32,653 nt of DNA. Origin: Candidatus Brocadiaceae bacterium. GTDB lineage: Bacteria > Planctomycetota > Brocadiia > Brocadiales > Bathyanammoxibiaceae. A program made the position numbers and the translations under genes. Of this stretch, positions 21,985 through 31,252 are shown piece by piece. The stretch is from NCBI GenBank assembly GCA_030018855.1, contig JASEHG010000003.1, positions 1 to 32,653 on the forward strand, written 5' to 3'. Every line of letters starts with the position of its first letter. Positions within the stretch are counted from its first letter, which is position 1. The notes beneath the pieces were generated by a model. That model saw only the letters and a program-made list of their open reading frames with translations, made no database searches and was not told the origin of the DNA.

Positions 21985-23154
21985 TTACTTACCAATATGA
22001 ATAGTACTTTCATCTTGGGCCCTTTTTTTATTGAGCCAGTAATCGTAAACTGCCTCTGTTTCTTGAATCATACTGTTAATTGTAAAGTGTCTCTTCCATC
22101 GCTCCCGTCCAGCCTCTCCCATCTTTTGGGCCAGTGCTTTATTCTTCAGGAGATAAATTAGCTTCTCTGCAAGAAGTGCAGGATTCTTTGGTGGTACCAA
22201 AAATCCCGTCTCTCCATCCACCACCACTTCCGGAATAGGTCCTACATTAGTGGCCACAATAGGTCTTCCCGCACTCATTGCCTCAAGAAGCACAAGCCCA
22301 AATCCCTCCCAAAGGGAGGAAAGTGCGAATATATCAAATTGATTCATAAGATTAAAGACATCCGCTCTAAAATCGCTAATGATCACACTATCTTCTATAT
22401 GCAAGGTTCTAGCATATTCTTCTAAGTGGTGTCTCATTCTTTTCCCGGCGTGCCCTGCCAGAAATAATTTAGCCTCTGGAAAGTGCTTGAGCACTTCCAC
22501 CATGGCTTCTAACAAAAACTTTTGCCCTTTTTGGGGGACGTATCTGCCTAGCATACCTACTATAGGGCTATCCTCTCTTACAGCGTAACGGATTCTAATA
22601 TTCTCCACCGGCTCGTCAATATTATTCTTAGTGTCAAGCCCATAATAGATTCGTTTTATCTTTTCTTTATTCAATCCTACTTTTTCTCTAAGATAGCATC
22701 CTACCGCATCGGAGATTACTATAACTTGGTTAGCCTTCTGAGTTGTATATTTTGCCACCCAGGCCCAGAAGGGATTCAACAAAAATTCTTCCGTATTGTG
22801 GTAAGTAGTGATAAAGATTGGACCATTATTTAAAACCATTGCTAATCTACCATACAGTTCTGCTTGAAAAAGGTGGCAATGAATTAAATCAAATCTATAA
22901 TCTGCTATAAGTTTCCTCAGCTTAAGGATTGGGAGTGGGTCCAGTTTACCTCTTGCCTGTAGGTCTATTACCCTGATACCAGTCTTAATAAAGTCTTCTT
23001 TCAAGCTGCGGGCGTCATCTGGCCTCTCTGTTAAATAGGCAAGAGTCAGGTCGTACTTCTCCCTGCTCAAATGGGTAGCTAAAGAAAGAAGGTGCATCTC
23101 AGCGCCACCTACGGTACAGGCATCCGTTAAGAGTAAAACTTTTGCCTTTTTCAT
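21985..23154 (-). CDS. GT4 family glycosyltransferase
   Basis: A 389-residue GT-B glycosyltransferase. KAKVLLLTDACTVGGAEMHL at the N-terminus is the GGAE/GGAQ acceptor-side loop of GT4 enzymes; FDLIHCHLFQAELYGRLAM, PIVGMLGRYVPQKGQKFLLE and SSLWEGFGLVLLEAMSAGRP (E-x7-E) follow. Its ATG overlaps the stop of the upstream deacetylase (ATGA), implying coupled translation. No membrane segments. Donor and acceptor sugars cannot be read from sequence. Confidence 0.9.
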   Translation of the reverse strand: MKKAKVLLLTDACTVGGAEMHLLSLATHLSREKYDLTLAYLTERPDDARSLKEDFIKTGIRVIDLQARGKLDPLPILKLRKLIADYRFDLIHCHLFQAELYGRLAMVLNNGPIFITTYHNTEEFLLNPFWAWVAKYTTQKANQVIVISDAVGCYLREKVGLNKEKIKRIYYGLDTKNNIDEPVENIRIRYAVREDSPIVGMLGRYVPQKGQKFLLEAMVEVLKHFPEAKLFLAGHAGKRMRHHLEEYARTLHIEDSVIISDFRADVFNLMNQFDIFALSSLWEGFGLVLLEAMSAGRPIVATNVGPIPEVVVDGETGFLVPPKNPALLAEKLIYLLKNKALAQKMGEAGRERWKRHFTINSMIQETEAVYDYWLNKKRAQDESTIHIGK

Positions 23155-24029
23155 TCCATTATTTCTGCGTATGTAGCCAATCTAAACCCACTATTCTGAA
23201 TGAACGATTTCAGCTCCAGGTTCAATAAGACCTTAAGTTCTTCCTCCCTCTGCCTCGCCATCATCTCGGAGCCTATCATAAAGCTTGTTAGATTATTGCA
23301 TATGTAACTGGGGTGAACCATGAATTGGGATGTATCTTCCTTTATTGAAGAAATGACCTTTTTATATTCACACAACAGCCTTTTCTCATCCCAGTATCTA
23401 TCGGTAAAATAATTTACCACATTATAAAAACTATCTGGAGCCAATATACCCTCTATTTTTAAGATTCTTCTATATCTCCAGCCCATGAAATAGGCATAAG
23501 ACCACTTAATCCAACTGGTTCTTTCCAAAGAGATAGGGTTTCTTGCATCCACAGGCAATAAAAGAGGAACTTTTAAGCTTTTCGCTAAATCTTTGACTAT
23601 CCAAAAGAGACTTGGAAGTAAGATTATTGACTGGTGAGTATCAATATGGAGAGGGTATATACCACTTGTGGTAAGTTTCTCTACTTGGGCATTAAGCTCC
23701 CTCTTAATTTCTTCCGGATTTACTTTATGTGATAACAGCCTTATTATAAGATCTCTTCGGCTATAAAATGAACCGTCACTATTTACCAGGCTTTTCACTT
23801 CCTCGGCTGGTAGCACCGGCCTTCCGTCGGTCAAGTTTAGATGTATCCCTATCCCCAGTCCAGGATTTTCTTTAGCAAGGTGTACGGCTTCTCTAAAGGC
23901 CCACATATTCACAATCATAGTGGTACTTGACACAGTTCCAAACAAGTAGGACTCAATAATTGCCCTGTTTGCCCCTTGCGTAAGACCAAACTCATCTGCA
24001 TTGATAATCAGCTTTTTCATTGACACCAA
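23151..24029 (-). CDS. ChbG/HpnK family deacetylase (YdjC-like)
   Basis: A 292-residue protein of the ChbG/HpnK carbohydrate or lipid deacetylase family. Metal-binding motifs are visible: IINADEFGLTQGANRAII near the N-terminus (Asp-Glu metal site), GIGIHLNLTDGRPV and YPLHIDTHQSIILLP (His ligands), and MVHPSYIC near the end. ChbG removes an acetyl group from chito-oligosaccharides; HpnK occurs in hopanoid clusters. Here the context favours N-deacetylation of an aminosugar. The TTG at 24029 has AAGGA 6 nt upstream; ATG at 24020 is the alternative. It is coupled to the following glycosyltransferase. Confidence 0.87.
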   Translation of the reverse strand: MVSMKKLIINADEFGLTQGANRAIIESYLFGTVSSTTMIVNMWAFREAVHLAKENPGLGIGIHLNLTDGRPVLPAEEVKSLVNSDGSFYSRRDLIIRLLSHKVNPEEIKRELNAQVEKLTTSGIYPLHIDTHQSIILLPSLFWIVKDLAKSLKVPLLLPVDARNPISLERTSWIKWSYAYFMGWRYRRILKIEGILAPDSFYNVVNYFTDRYWDEKRLLCEYKKVISSIKEDTSQFMVHPSYICNNLTSFMIGSEMMARQREEELKVLLNLELKSFIQNSGFRLATYAEIME

Positions 24030-24079
24030 CGTTCATCCTTTTTAACACTGACAATAAATGCCCCATGGTTTGCTTGTTT

Positions 24080-26308
24080 CTAAGTGGTAAATTGTTTAAT
24101 AACATAATCCAGGTGTTCTTCTTTTAGACTCTGATGTGTGGGGAGGATTAATATGTGCTCTGAAAGCTTACGTGCCTCCGGATAGCCGGAAGAATATACT
24201 TCCTCGGGCAATACATCCCAGAAGGTCCTTAAGTTTATCCCTTTTCTCAAAAGCCACTTATAGACCCCGTCCCTGTTCGCTATGAGGACAGGAAACCCTA
24301 CAGGACAAACCCCTTCTGTTAATTCCGGAAAGAGCACTTGCAAATCCTTTCTATCTGCAAGGCTTTTAAGGTAGTAATTATAGTTCTCCCTTCTCTTATT
24401 TACAATCTCCTCTACCTTGACTTCTCGGAACAATCTCAAAGAAATAGTAGATATGGTATTTTCCGGGATAACTTCCTTTTTACTATCCCGCCTGATATAG
24501 CCATTTCTTAGTCGGTCATTCTGCAGGAGATAACTCCTCAGGCTCAACCCTGTCTTGAATTCAACCCATTTCTCTAGTAAGGAAACAGTGGGGGATATAG
24601 AATAACCCTTTCCAATATTTTTAGCTTCAACAGCCCTTTCAGTATTTAACAAGAGCATGCCCCCATCTGGAAGGGGAAGTGTTTTCCTCAGGCTGAAAAT
24701 GCCAAAGGCTCCAAAAGTTCCTAGCGGTCTGCCACCTACCCTACTAAAAAGGGCGTGGGCGCAGTCCTCTATGAGAAGTAGCCCCTTCTCACTGCAAAAC
24801 CTTAATACCTTATCTAAGGGCTGTGAGAAACCGAAATAATGGATAATTAGCAAGGCGCTTGCACCCGTGGATTTGGATTCAAGGTCTTTAAAATCTGGTT
24901 CTAGATTCTCCTTCACTTCGTAGAACCTTACTCTCAGTCCTGCCTGCTCAATTGTACTGACCACGGAGCCGCATACATAGGCTGGTATCAAAATGACTTC
25001 TTCTGTGGCAAATCCACATAGCCTTAAGCCCTTTAACAAGGCCGTTCTACCATCCTTAAAAAAGATAGGCTTACTTGAAAAATATCCTGGGGGGTCTACT
25101 TTTGAGGCAGTCGCCTTAAATACCTCTACTGGTGACAAGACAGCATCGGGGGGGATATAGGTGATTTTGATCCCTAAAGAAGCCCTCCATTGTTGCAACT
25201 TGGCAAGGATAACTCTCAATATCTTCAACCTTCGCACTTCGGCGTAAAGGAATAGATAAAGAAGATAGATAGGGAAAGTAACTCTACCTTTTAAGGTGGG
25301 GCTTGAGAAAACGATTCTCTTATTCTGTCTCGCTCCAGAAATCCAGCGGGATTTATACTGAAGCTCCCCTCTAGTGAAATCAATCTCCCGGAGTCCTGAT
25401 TTGAAGGCATCCTCTAAGATATGCATTAAAAGGATCATCCCAGAAGCGTATTTTGCATAACAGGGGTCATAAGCAGGGGTGTAGTGAAGGTATCTGCCGT
25501 TCCACTGAAAGGAATAACTAAAAGCGATAACCTTTTCATTTAGCAGAAGCAGGTCTAATCTCAGCATCTTTCTTGCGAGGTAATCTCTTGCAAGCTCCGA
25601 GTAAAATTCTTGCCCTCCAGGTGTGGAAAATCTAGAATAAATAGCATAACCTTTCCACCGCTTTCTATGAATTTCAAAGACCTGTGGTAAATAATGTTCA
25701 AGTTCTTCTCTGGCCTGGATTTTTTTGAATTCAAGTTTGCCTAAGCTTTCTAAGTGCCTTTTTCTCTGTTTGAGGTTATACTTAAATTTTTTGTCTTGTT
25801 GTTTTAAGAAGCTGTCCCAATCCCCATTTATCTCCAGGTAGGGACATCTCCACGTATCGTATGAAATAGCCTTCCATCCTTCTTTTTTAAGCAACTCACG
25901 AAGGAGCTCGTAGTTGCTTGATTCTTCAGGGAAATCCTTCAAGTCACATACATCCCACTGCCCTTTCTTTTCCCTTAAAGAAGAAATAAGGATTTCAATA
26001 GAGGCCTCTTTAGAGTCAGTGTCTACAATAAAATCCAGATAATCCCCATCGTCATGACCTATAAATTCCAATCTTTTCACAAAAAAGGTTGACTTCAATC
26101 CTAGCGGGAAGAAGGCCTTAAGCTCGTTGCCATTCCATAGGGTAAAGATAAAAGGCTTCGTCTTTGTGCACAAAAGTTTTAACCAATTCCTAACCCATTC
26201 TCTGGTAAGGAACACAGGAACGGAGCCAACCTTCCCCAGGAGCGACTCCCATTGAGGCTCTATGGCCTTTATCCCCTCAGTATCCCCTATAAACCTTACT
26301 TCCAACAA
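24080..26308 (-). CDS. Fusion protein: GNAT/FemAB-like acyltransferase plus DegT/DnrJ-type sugar aminotransferase
   Basis: About 742 residues in one uninterrupted frame. The N-terminal half (to about residue 350) matches CelD/FemAB-type GNAT acyltransferases: IEPQWESLLGKVGSVPVFLT, FKYNLKQRKRHLESLGKL, and RYLHYTPAYDPCYAKYASGM with FTRGELQYKSRW. The C-terminal half is a DegT/DnrJ/EryC1/StrS aminotransferase: DGRTALLKGLRL, LIPAYVCGSVVSTI, LLIEDCAHALFS (PLP-ring Asp) and FGIFSLRKTLPLPDGG, where the Lys is the likely PLP lysine. A plausible role is making an amino sugar and acylating it. The ORF track starts at a GTG (26359), but a TTG at 26308 has AGGGAGA 6 nt upstream and shortens overlap with the ligase gene to 32 nt. 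Confidence 0.85.
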   Translation of the reverse strand: MLEVRFIGDTEGIKAIEPQWESLLGKVGSVPVFLTREWVRNWLKLLCTKTKPFIFTLWNGNELKAFFPLGLKSTFFVKRLEFIGHDDGDYLDFIVDTDSKEASIEILISSLREKKGQWDVCDLKDFPEESSNYELLRELLKKEGWKAISYDTWRCPYLEINGDWDSFLKQQDKKFKYNLKQRKRHLESLGKLEFKKIQAREELEHYLPQVFEIHRKRWKGYAIYSRFSTPGGQEFYSELARDYLARKMLRLDLLLLNEKVIAFSYSFQWNGRYLHYTPAYDPCYAKYASGMILLMHILEDAFKSGLREIDFTRGELQYKSRWISGARQNKRIVFSSPTLKGRVTFPIYLLYLFLYAEVRRLKILRVILAKLQQWRASLGIKITYIPPDAVLSPVEVFKATASKVDPPGYFSSKPIFFKDGRTALLKGLRLCGFATEEVILIPAYVCGSVVSTIEQAGLRVRFYEVKENLEPDFKDLESKSTGASALLIIHYFGFSQPLDKVLRFCSEKGLLLIEDCAHALFSRVGGRPLGTFGAFGIFSLRKTLPLPDGGMLLLNTERAVEAKNIGKGYSISPTVSLLEKWVEFKTGLSLRSYLLQNDRLRNGYIRRDSKKEVIPENTISTISLRLFREVKVEEIVNKRRENYNYYLKSLADRKDLQVLFPELTEGVCPVGFPVLIANRDGVYKWLLRKGINLRTFWDVLPEEVYSSGYPEARKLSEHILILPTHQSLKEEHLDYVIKQFTT

Positions 26309-27770
26309 CGTCTGTCTCCCTGAATGTTTGTCTTTCCTGCAGGGCGATCCTTCTGGCACTCATTACTAGTCCTGCTAATGCCCAGAAAATACCCGTAACA
26401 GGATTACCTGTTTCCAGAGTAACTACACCCCACATTGCCGCATAGAATCCTAAAAAACTCACAAATAGGGCCTTACTCAGTTGGGCATAGAAGGGGTCCT
26501 CACTTATACTCCTGAGTTTCCATGTAAGATAAAGGATGTAACTGTGAAGGCCTATAAAAATGATAAGCCCTGGTATCCCCAAATCTACCAGCGTCTCTAC
26601 ATATTGATTGTGAGAGTCGGTACCTCCACTCAAAAGAGAGGCACTAGCCCAAAAACCCCCTGACCAACCGTATCCAAATATTGGGCTATGAGCCCCGAAA
26701 GAAAGTTTGTTATACCAGATGTCCCACCTGGTCGTGGTACTGGACCCCGGGTCAAACAGAAATTCACGCCTAGATATATCAAAAACCTCAAATTCAGATA
26801 AAACTCTATGGAAGAAATAATCTTTTAAGAAATAAAAAACCAATCCACCCAGGATTAAAAGTTGGATTAAGGATTTGATTCTCCTTCGTCTTAGTTGATG
26901 TATAAGAAACAATAAGAGGACCACAGTCCCCAGGTAGGCCGAACGAGACCCAGTCAAGATTATCCCTACCAATATGAGGGATGAAAGAATCCATCTTTTA
27001 GTGTGCCCCCCCTTTTCAAGAAAGGACATGAGTACCGGGAAAGAGAATAATAAGATAGCTTGACCAAGTATATTGGGATTACCAATAGTCCCTACACTCC
27101 GATAGTCAATACTCCCATAAATGGCGCCTTTTCTCGGGTTGAAGATTTGCGTTGGGAGGTAAAATCCAGTAAATGCCCCGATTCTCTGGATAATAGCAAG
27201 TCCCACTTGAAAAATAACACAGAACATCACAATTTTGGAAAAGCTTTTTATCTTCTCTTTTCCATCAACAAAGCCTCCCACAAGAAAGAATAGAGAGGTC
27301 ATGGAGAGAGTCCTGAGGAGGGATACAAGGGTGAAGTAGAAATGGTCCTCCCCGAGTCTATAATTATATGCCACAGAGACAAGCCCCCAGGCAAACAGGG
27401 CATAAATTAAAGGGTTAATCGGGGTAGAGGGCCATTTCTTCCTTCCCAATGCAATGCCACTTCCGAGCCTGAAAAAGAGCAAAAGGATTATCGGGTCCCA
27501 AATATAAAACCCCAGGGAACCTAGCTTCAAAATCATAAAGTGCTCGGTAGGAGTTAATTGAATGGCTAGAAAACAAAGAATTAATGCGGCAAATTCGGGT
27601 ATAAAAAGCAGCGCTAAAAATCCAAAGATGCCTAAGAACGAGAAGTAATTCTCGGCTGCTATAGATTTACCTATTAAATAGCCGAGGATTACAATTAAAA
27701 AGATCCCCATCCATGGGCCAATAGAGGGAACATTTCTTATTAATCTTAATCGTACAGTTTGCAGCCCCAT
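26277..27770 (-). CDS. O-antigen ligase/polymerase (Wzy/WaaL-like membrane protein)
   Basis: A 497-residue multi-span inner-membrane protein with about a dozen hydrophobic helices (SFLGIFGFLALLFIPEFAAL, ALILCFLAIQL and so on). The family's periplasmic segments are present: SVGTIGNPNILGQAILLF, ILTGSRSAYLGTVVLL with the conserved Arg, and GGTDSHNQYVETLVDLGIPG with the conserved His. It should polymerise glycan repeat units or ligate glycan to a lipid acceptor; the family cannot be split between the two by sequence alone. It overlaps the fusion gene and starts after a 366-nt gap. Confidence 0.9.
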   Translation of the reverse strand: MGLQTVRLRLIRNVPSIGPWMGIFLIVILGYLIGKSIAAENYFSFLGIFGFLALLFIPEFAALILCFLAIQLTPTEHFMILKLGSLGFYIWDPIILLLFFRLGSGIALGRKKWPSTPINPLIYALFAWGLVSVAYNYRLGEDHFYFTLVSLLRTLSMTSLFFLVGGFVDGKEKIKSFSKIVMFCVIFQVGLAIIQRIGAFTGFYLPTQIFNPRKGAIYGSIDYRSVGTIGNPNILGQAILLFSFPVLMSFLEKGGHTKRWILSSLILVGIILTGSRSAYLGTVVLLLFLIHQLRRRRIKSLIQLLILGGLVFYFLKDYFFHRVLSEFEVFDISRREFLFDPGSSTTTRWDIWYNKLSFGAHSPIFGYGWSGGFWASASLLSGGTDSHNQYVETLVDLGIPGLIIFIGLHSYILYLTWKLRSISEDPFYAQLSKALFVSFLGFYAAMWGVVTLETGNPVTGIFWALAGLVMSARRIALQERQTFRETDVVGSKVYRGY

Positions 27771-28136
27771 ATGGTAAGCTGGAATCTCCCTTTCCTGTCC
27801 ACTTGTCTATAAATTAGGAGAAATTGCCGAGGCTTTGATGCCCTGAATAACCTGCCCAAAATCCCGCTAATCTGGGAACCTTGCTAAGGTATGCCCTGCT
27901 TCTAAAGAGCCACTGCCCGCATAAAAAGCATAGTTGCTGCCATTGCCTTTAGTAAAACTTGGTTCTTAATCTATCGAGACCCCTGCAAAAACTCCTATTT
28001 ATATAGTCCAGTGCAGCACTCCCTCCCCCTTGAGGGGGGAGAGAAGGTTGAAAATCCGCCTCAGGCGGGGAGGGGGTGAAGTTAAGTAAACTGTTAGACT
28101 TTTTCAGAGCTCTCCTATTGTCAGAACCCCATTGAT
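27771..28136. other. Intergenic gap inside the polysaccharide cluster
   Basis: No intact gene. It contains a family-C palindrome (TCCGCCTCAGGCGG, 28054-28068) and the hairpin CCCCC-TTGA-GGGGG (about 28025-28038). On the minus strand 27902-27970 reads as a 22-codon frame (KNQVLLKAMAATMLFM) that could be a decayed gene remnant, but the evidence is too thin to name it. This is the only sizeable break in the cluster's middle and a possible site of gene loss or of an internal promoter. Confidence 0.55.
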
Positions 28137-29312
28137 TTATCCCCCCTGGATAATGGTTTTAAATCTCTCAACAGTTTTTTCTAGTGTAAAGTCCGCAACG
28201 ACCCGGAATCCCTCAAGCCTTAGTTCTTCCCTTTGTTTCTCATCTTTTAAGAGTTCCAGTATTTTATCACAAAACAGGTCTATTTTGTTAACTGGGGTGA
28301 TGTACTCCTTTTGCTTTTGGCTGGTAAAGGCTAGTACGCCTCCACCTCCAGTGGTTGAGACGAAGGGCACCCCCGTTGCCATTGCCTCAAGAAGGACCCG
28401 TCCGAATTCCTCCCTGGAGGCAGGGTGGATATAAATGTCAGAAATAATAAAATAGTTCTTTACCAATCTGTTTGGTACACTACCGATGACTCTAACCCAA
28501 TCTTTTAACCTTTTTCTCTCTATCTCCTTTATTAGCTCTTCCTTATATGGTCCGTCCCCAGCTATAATAAACACCACCTTTTTATGACAATCTTTAATCT
28601 TTTCAACAATTGAAGGCAAAAGGTGTACCCCTTTATGCTCTCCAAGGGTGCCTAGATATAGAATTACCTTTTCATCTTTAATACAAAGCTCCTCCCTTAA
28701 AATTTTTTTAGCCCTTCCATCTAAGAACGGGTTTAGCCTCTGCGTATTTATCCAGTTGGGAATAACCAGAATCTTTCTTCCACTGAGGCCAAAATTTTTC
28801 TCGTAATACCTTGCCATAAAGTGGGAGCAGGTAACAAGAAAGGTTGCCCATTGAAATGCCAGTACGGTGGGGAGGTCTATCAGGAACTTCCTTTTCATTG
28901 CCGCCAGGCTAAATTCCCACCTGGCAAAATAGGCCTTATTCTCTACACAGCTCCATATATAAGTTTCTCCCCCCAAAATCTTTGTAACAATAGAAGCTAT
29001 CAAGGCAGGAAGGAGGTTGTAGTGGATGTAAAATTTTTTATACCCCTTCAATCTCAGTACTACTAACAAGATAAAAAGCTCAAGAATACGCAAAGGCAGG
29101 AACTTAAATCTCTGTACATAACACCCTACGAGGTTTTTTATTTGTGGTTTTCCAGAAGAGTTCTCGACCACAAGAGATATATTTATGTCCTCCCCAAGCC
29201 TCTCTATAAGCTCATAAAGATGAAAGTAATGAGTTGCTGTATTTTGCTCATAGCAGGGAAGGAGGTAGCAGAGTTTCTTACGATTAATTTTATTTTCAAT
29301 CCTTTTGTCCAA
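28137..29312 (-). CDS. GT4 family glycosyltransferase
   Basis: A 391-residue GT-B enzyme. N-terminal domain: LCYLLPCYEQNTATHYFHLY, KKFYIHYNLLPALIASIVTK. C-terminal donor domain: LIPNWI-like linker (VIPNWINTQRLNPFLDG), KVILYLGTLGEHKGVHLLPS, VVFIIAGDGPYKEELIKEIE, and HPASREEFGRVLLEAMATGVP with the E-x7-E pair. It starts 5 nt after the methyltransferase, in the same transcription unit. The start codon region (MDKRIENKINRKK) is charged and may be shorter in reality. Sugar specificity unknown. Confidence 0.88.
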   Translation of the reverse strand: MDKRIENKINRKKLCYLLPCYEQNTATHYFHLYELIERLGEDINISLVVENSSGKPQIKNLVGCYVQRFKFLPLRILELFILLVVLRLKGYKKFYIHYNLLPALIASIVTKILGGETYIWSCVENKAYFARWEFSLAAMKRKFLIDLPTVLAFQWATFLVTCSHFMARYYEKNFGLSGRKILVIPNWINTQRLNPFLDGRAKKILREELCIKDEKVILYLGTLGEHKGVHLLPSIVEKIKDCHKKVVFIIAGDGPYKEELIKEIERKRLKDWVRVIGSVPNRLVKNYFIISDIYIHPASREEFGRVLLEAMATGVPFVSTTGGGGVLAFTSQKQKEYITPVNKIDLFCDKILELLKDEKQREELRLEGFRVVADFTLEKTVERFKTIIQGG

Positions 29313-29317
29313 CCCTT

Positions 29318-29959
29318 TTAACGTCCTGCTATAACAAAATAACCCAACACGTAAGAATGTTCAAAACGGTCACCGAAAGCTATTTTCACTAAGAAGTCCA
29401 ATCCGAGGGCAATCAGGTTTGCCATTATTTTTAGAGGGAATACTTTTAGACTTACTCCAGACAAATTAGCACCAACAGTAAAGATACCGCCTTTTGAGAC
29501 AATCCGTATATGAGTGAAACCGCCCCTTCGAAAGATTTTTTCCAGTGCGCTGTGGGTATACCTAAAGTAATCATGAGGGTCCGCATGAAACTCTTTCAAG
29601 AAAGGGACAAAACATAAAACCAGCCCTGAGGGCTTTAGAACTCTTTTAGTCTCTATTATAAGTTCTTGATAGCTGAAAACATGTTCAAGCAGGTTAAACA
29701 GAAGAACGTAATCAAAGACCTCGCTTCCAAGAGGCAGGCCCTTCTCTAAATCGGCCACAATTTGTGGTTTATTCTTGAGAGCGATATCAACAGCAAAAAT
29801 TCTACAATCGCCTGTACGAGGGTTAAGATAGTTCCAATATGTTGCGGAGTTATAACCCCCTAAGTCCAGAATATTTCCAGATAAGGGGGGGAACTTTTTT
29901 AACTCTCTGTGCATGAAAGCACGTATTGGGGAATAGCCTTTTAAAATCTCAAACAGCAT
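29318..29959 (-). CDS. Class I SAM-dependent methyltransferase
   Basis: A 213-residue methyltransferase. Motif I is NILDLGGYNSATYWNY (a variant DLGG rather than DxGxG), followed by FAVDIALKNKPQIVADLEKG, VFDYVLLFNLLEHVFSYQEL (post-motif with LEH) and IIETKRVLKPSGLVLCFVPF, typical of the Methyltransf_11 fold. HADPHDYFRYTHSALEKIF is common in methyltransferases of polysaccharide clusters. Likely methylates a sugar or terminates the chain. It starts directly at the end of the upstream GT4 gene (1-nt overlap). Confidence 0.87.
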   Translation of the reverse strand: MLFEILKGYSPIRAFMHRELKKFPPLSGNILDLGGYNSATYWNYLNPRTGDCRIFAVDIALKNKPQIVADLEKGLPLGSEVFDYVLLFNLLEHVFSYQELIIETKRVLKPSGLVLCFVPFLKEFHADPHDYFRYTHSALEKIFRRGGFTHIRIVSKGGIFTVGANLSGVSLKVFPLKIMANLIALGLDFLVKIAFGDRFEHSYVLGYFVIAGR

Positions 29960-31104
29960 CAGATAAGGTCGGAGATAAATTCTAGGAATTTATTTGCCCA
30001 TACATCACTGTTGTGTTTCTCTTTAACACTTTGATATGCCGACTTGCCAATCCTTGTTCTAAGGGCCTTATCTTTCCACAAAATTTCAATATGGCTTGCA
30101 ATCGCCTCAGGCGCATAAGGCGGTACTACTACACCAGATTCCATATGCTTCACAACTTCAATTGTTCCGGTGGCAGAAGTCAGTATAACTGGTTTTCTTC
30201 GTGCCATAGCTTCCAGACAAGAGCCGTTACATCCCTCCATTATAGAAGGCATAATAAAGATATCGCATTGGTCGTAAAGCTCTAGAACTCGCTCCCTTTC
30301 AATATAACCCCAAAAAGCAACGTTAGCTTGAATGTCTAGTTTTTCAGCTAGTGATTGCAGTTCCTTGAGGTTACCCATATCCCCGCCCACCACTATGTAT
30401 TTAAACGGCAGGCCCTTTAATTTTAAGAGCTTGCATGCCTCCAGTGCATCACTAACCCTTTTTATCTTTCTTAAACCACATACAGTCAAAAGACGCATAC
30501 TTTCATCAGATGTATTAGGATGCAAATTAATGTGCTCATTTTGAAGAAATTTATCGGATACGAAAGGATAGATGACGGCTATATTGTTTCTCCTAATCTT
30601 CCAGAAATCTTCAATTCTATCTTTTAGGTTCTGGCTCACCGACTCTATAGCCGTTGCGTAGCGTAAAGTATAACGAACAAGGAGACGAACTTTCCAACTT
30701 GTAAAAGCCCCTTCCTTAAATTCCTGTGAATAATTGACATCCGATCCCCTAACACTAACTACTGCAGGGACACGCAAAAGTTGGGATGCTACCGTCCCAG
30801 TAAAACCTGCTATCCCTGCCCAAAATGCATAAAGAAGGTCTATCTTTTCCTTCTTATGAATTTGCCTAACTTTATGTAAAGCCTTGGCAAAAAAGGAGGG
30901 GAAATAAATTTTTGAATTTCCGCAGTATAATCTATAAACATCAAGATTTCCACTAAACTCTTCAGAGGGTTGCCCAATAGATTGTAAAGTAACTACAGAA
31001 ACTTTCACCCCTTTTTTAACTAAAGTATTAACATAATCATAAACACGATGTCCCGCATAAGTTTGTTCAGAAATATAACTTTCTGTTATTACACAAATAT
31101 GCAA
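29959..31104 (-). CDS. GT4 family glycosyltransferase
   Basis: A GT-B enzyme of about 381 residues: ICVITESYISEQTYAGHRVY, LLYAFWAGIAGFTGTVASQL, VRGSDVNYSQEF, then the donor domain with LLTVCGLRKIKRVSDALEAC, KYIVVGGDMGNLKELQ and MPSIMEGCNGSCLEAMARRK (E-x7-E). The ORF track begins at a TTG at 31122; the TTG at 31104, seven nt after GGAAGG and directly at the first beta strand, is preferred. A 31-codon frame ends 2 nt before it. It follows the scar containing a truncated glycosyltransferase. Confidence 0.87.
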   Translation of the reverse strand: MHICVITESYISEQTYAGHRVYDYVNTLVKKGVKVSVVTLQSIGQPSEEFSGNLDVYRLYCGNSKIYFPSFFAKALHKVRQIHKKEKIDLLYAFWAGIAGFTGTVASQLLRVPAVVSVRGSDVNYSQEFKEGAFTSWKVRLLVRYTLRYATAIESVSQNLKDRIEDFWKIRRNNIAVIYPFVSDKFLQNEHINLHPNTSDESMRLLTVCGLRKIKRVSDALEACKLLKLKGLPFKYIVVGGDMGNLKELQSLAEKLDIQANVAFWGYIERERVLELYDQCDIFIMPSIMEGCNGSCLEAMARRKPVILTSATGTIEVVKHMESGVVVPPYAPEAIASHIEILWKDKALRTRIGKSAYQSVKEKHNSDVWANKFLEFISDLI

Positions 31105-31105
31105 G

Positions 31106-31201
31106 TTAATACCTTCCGTCAATCCATGACCAAATTAATGACTGTAGGTTCTCCCAGACATCTAGTACAATCTCCTCTTGTGGAAGTCTTAGGGTTTCCA
31201 T
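31106..31201 (-). CDS. Possible 31-residue leader or remnant ORF
   Basis: METLRLPQEEIVLDVWENLQ and 11 further residues. AAAGGAG stands 9 nt before its ATG, a better ribosome-binding site than several real genes here, and its stop is 2 nt from the preferred start of the GT4 gene. It could be the tail of a degraded gene or a translated leader; no homology recognised. Confidence 0.25.
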   Translation of the reverse strand: METLRLPQEEIVLDVWENLQSLIWSWIDGRY

Positions 31202-31252
31202 GGGATGTGTCTCCTTTCTGAATTCAAGGTTAACTAAACACACCAGAAAAGG

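Noticed and set aside
27902-27970. Remnant of a polysaccharide deacetylase or other cluster gene on the minus strand
   Set aside because: A 22-codon hydrophobic frame without start or recognisable motif is not enough; noted only in the gap description.
28025-28038. Intrinsic terminator in the cluster gap
   Set aside because: The hairpin has no U-tract on either strand.
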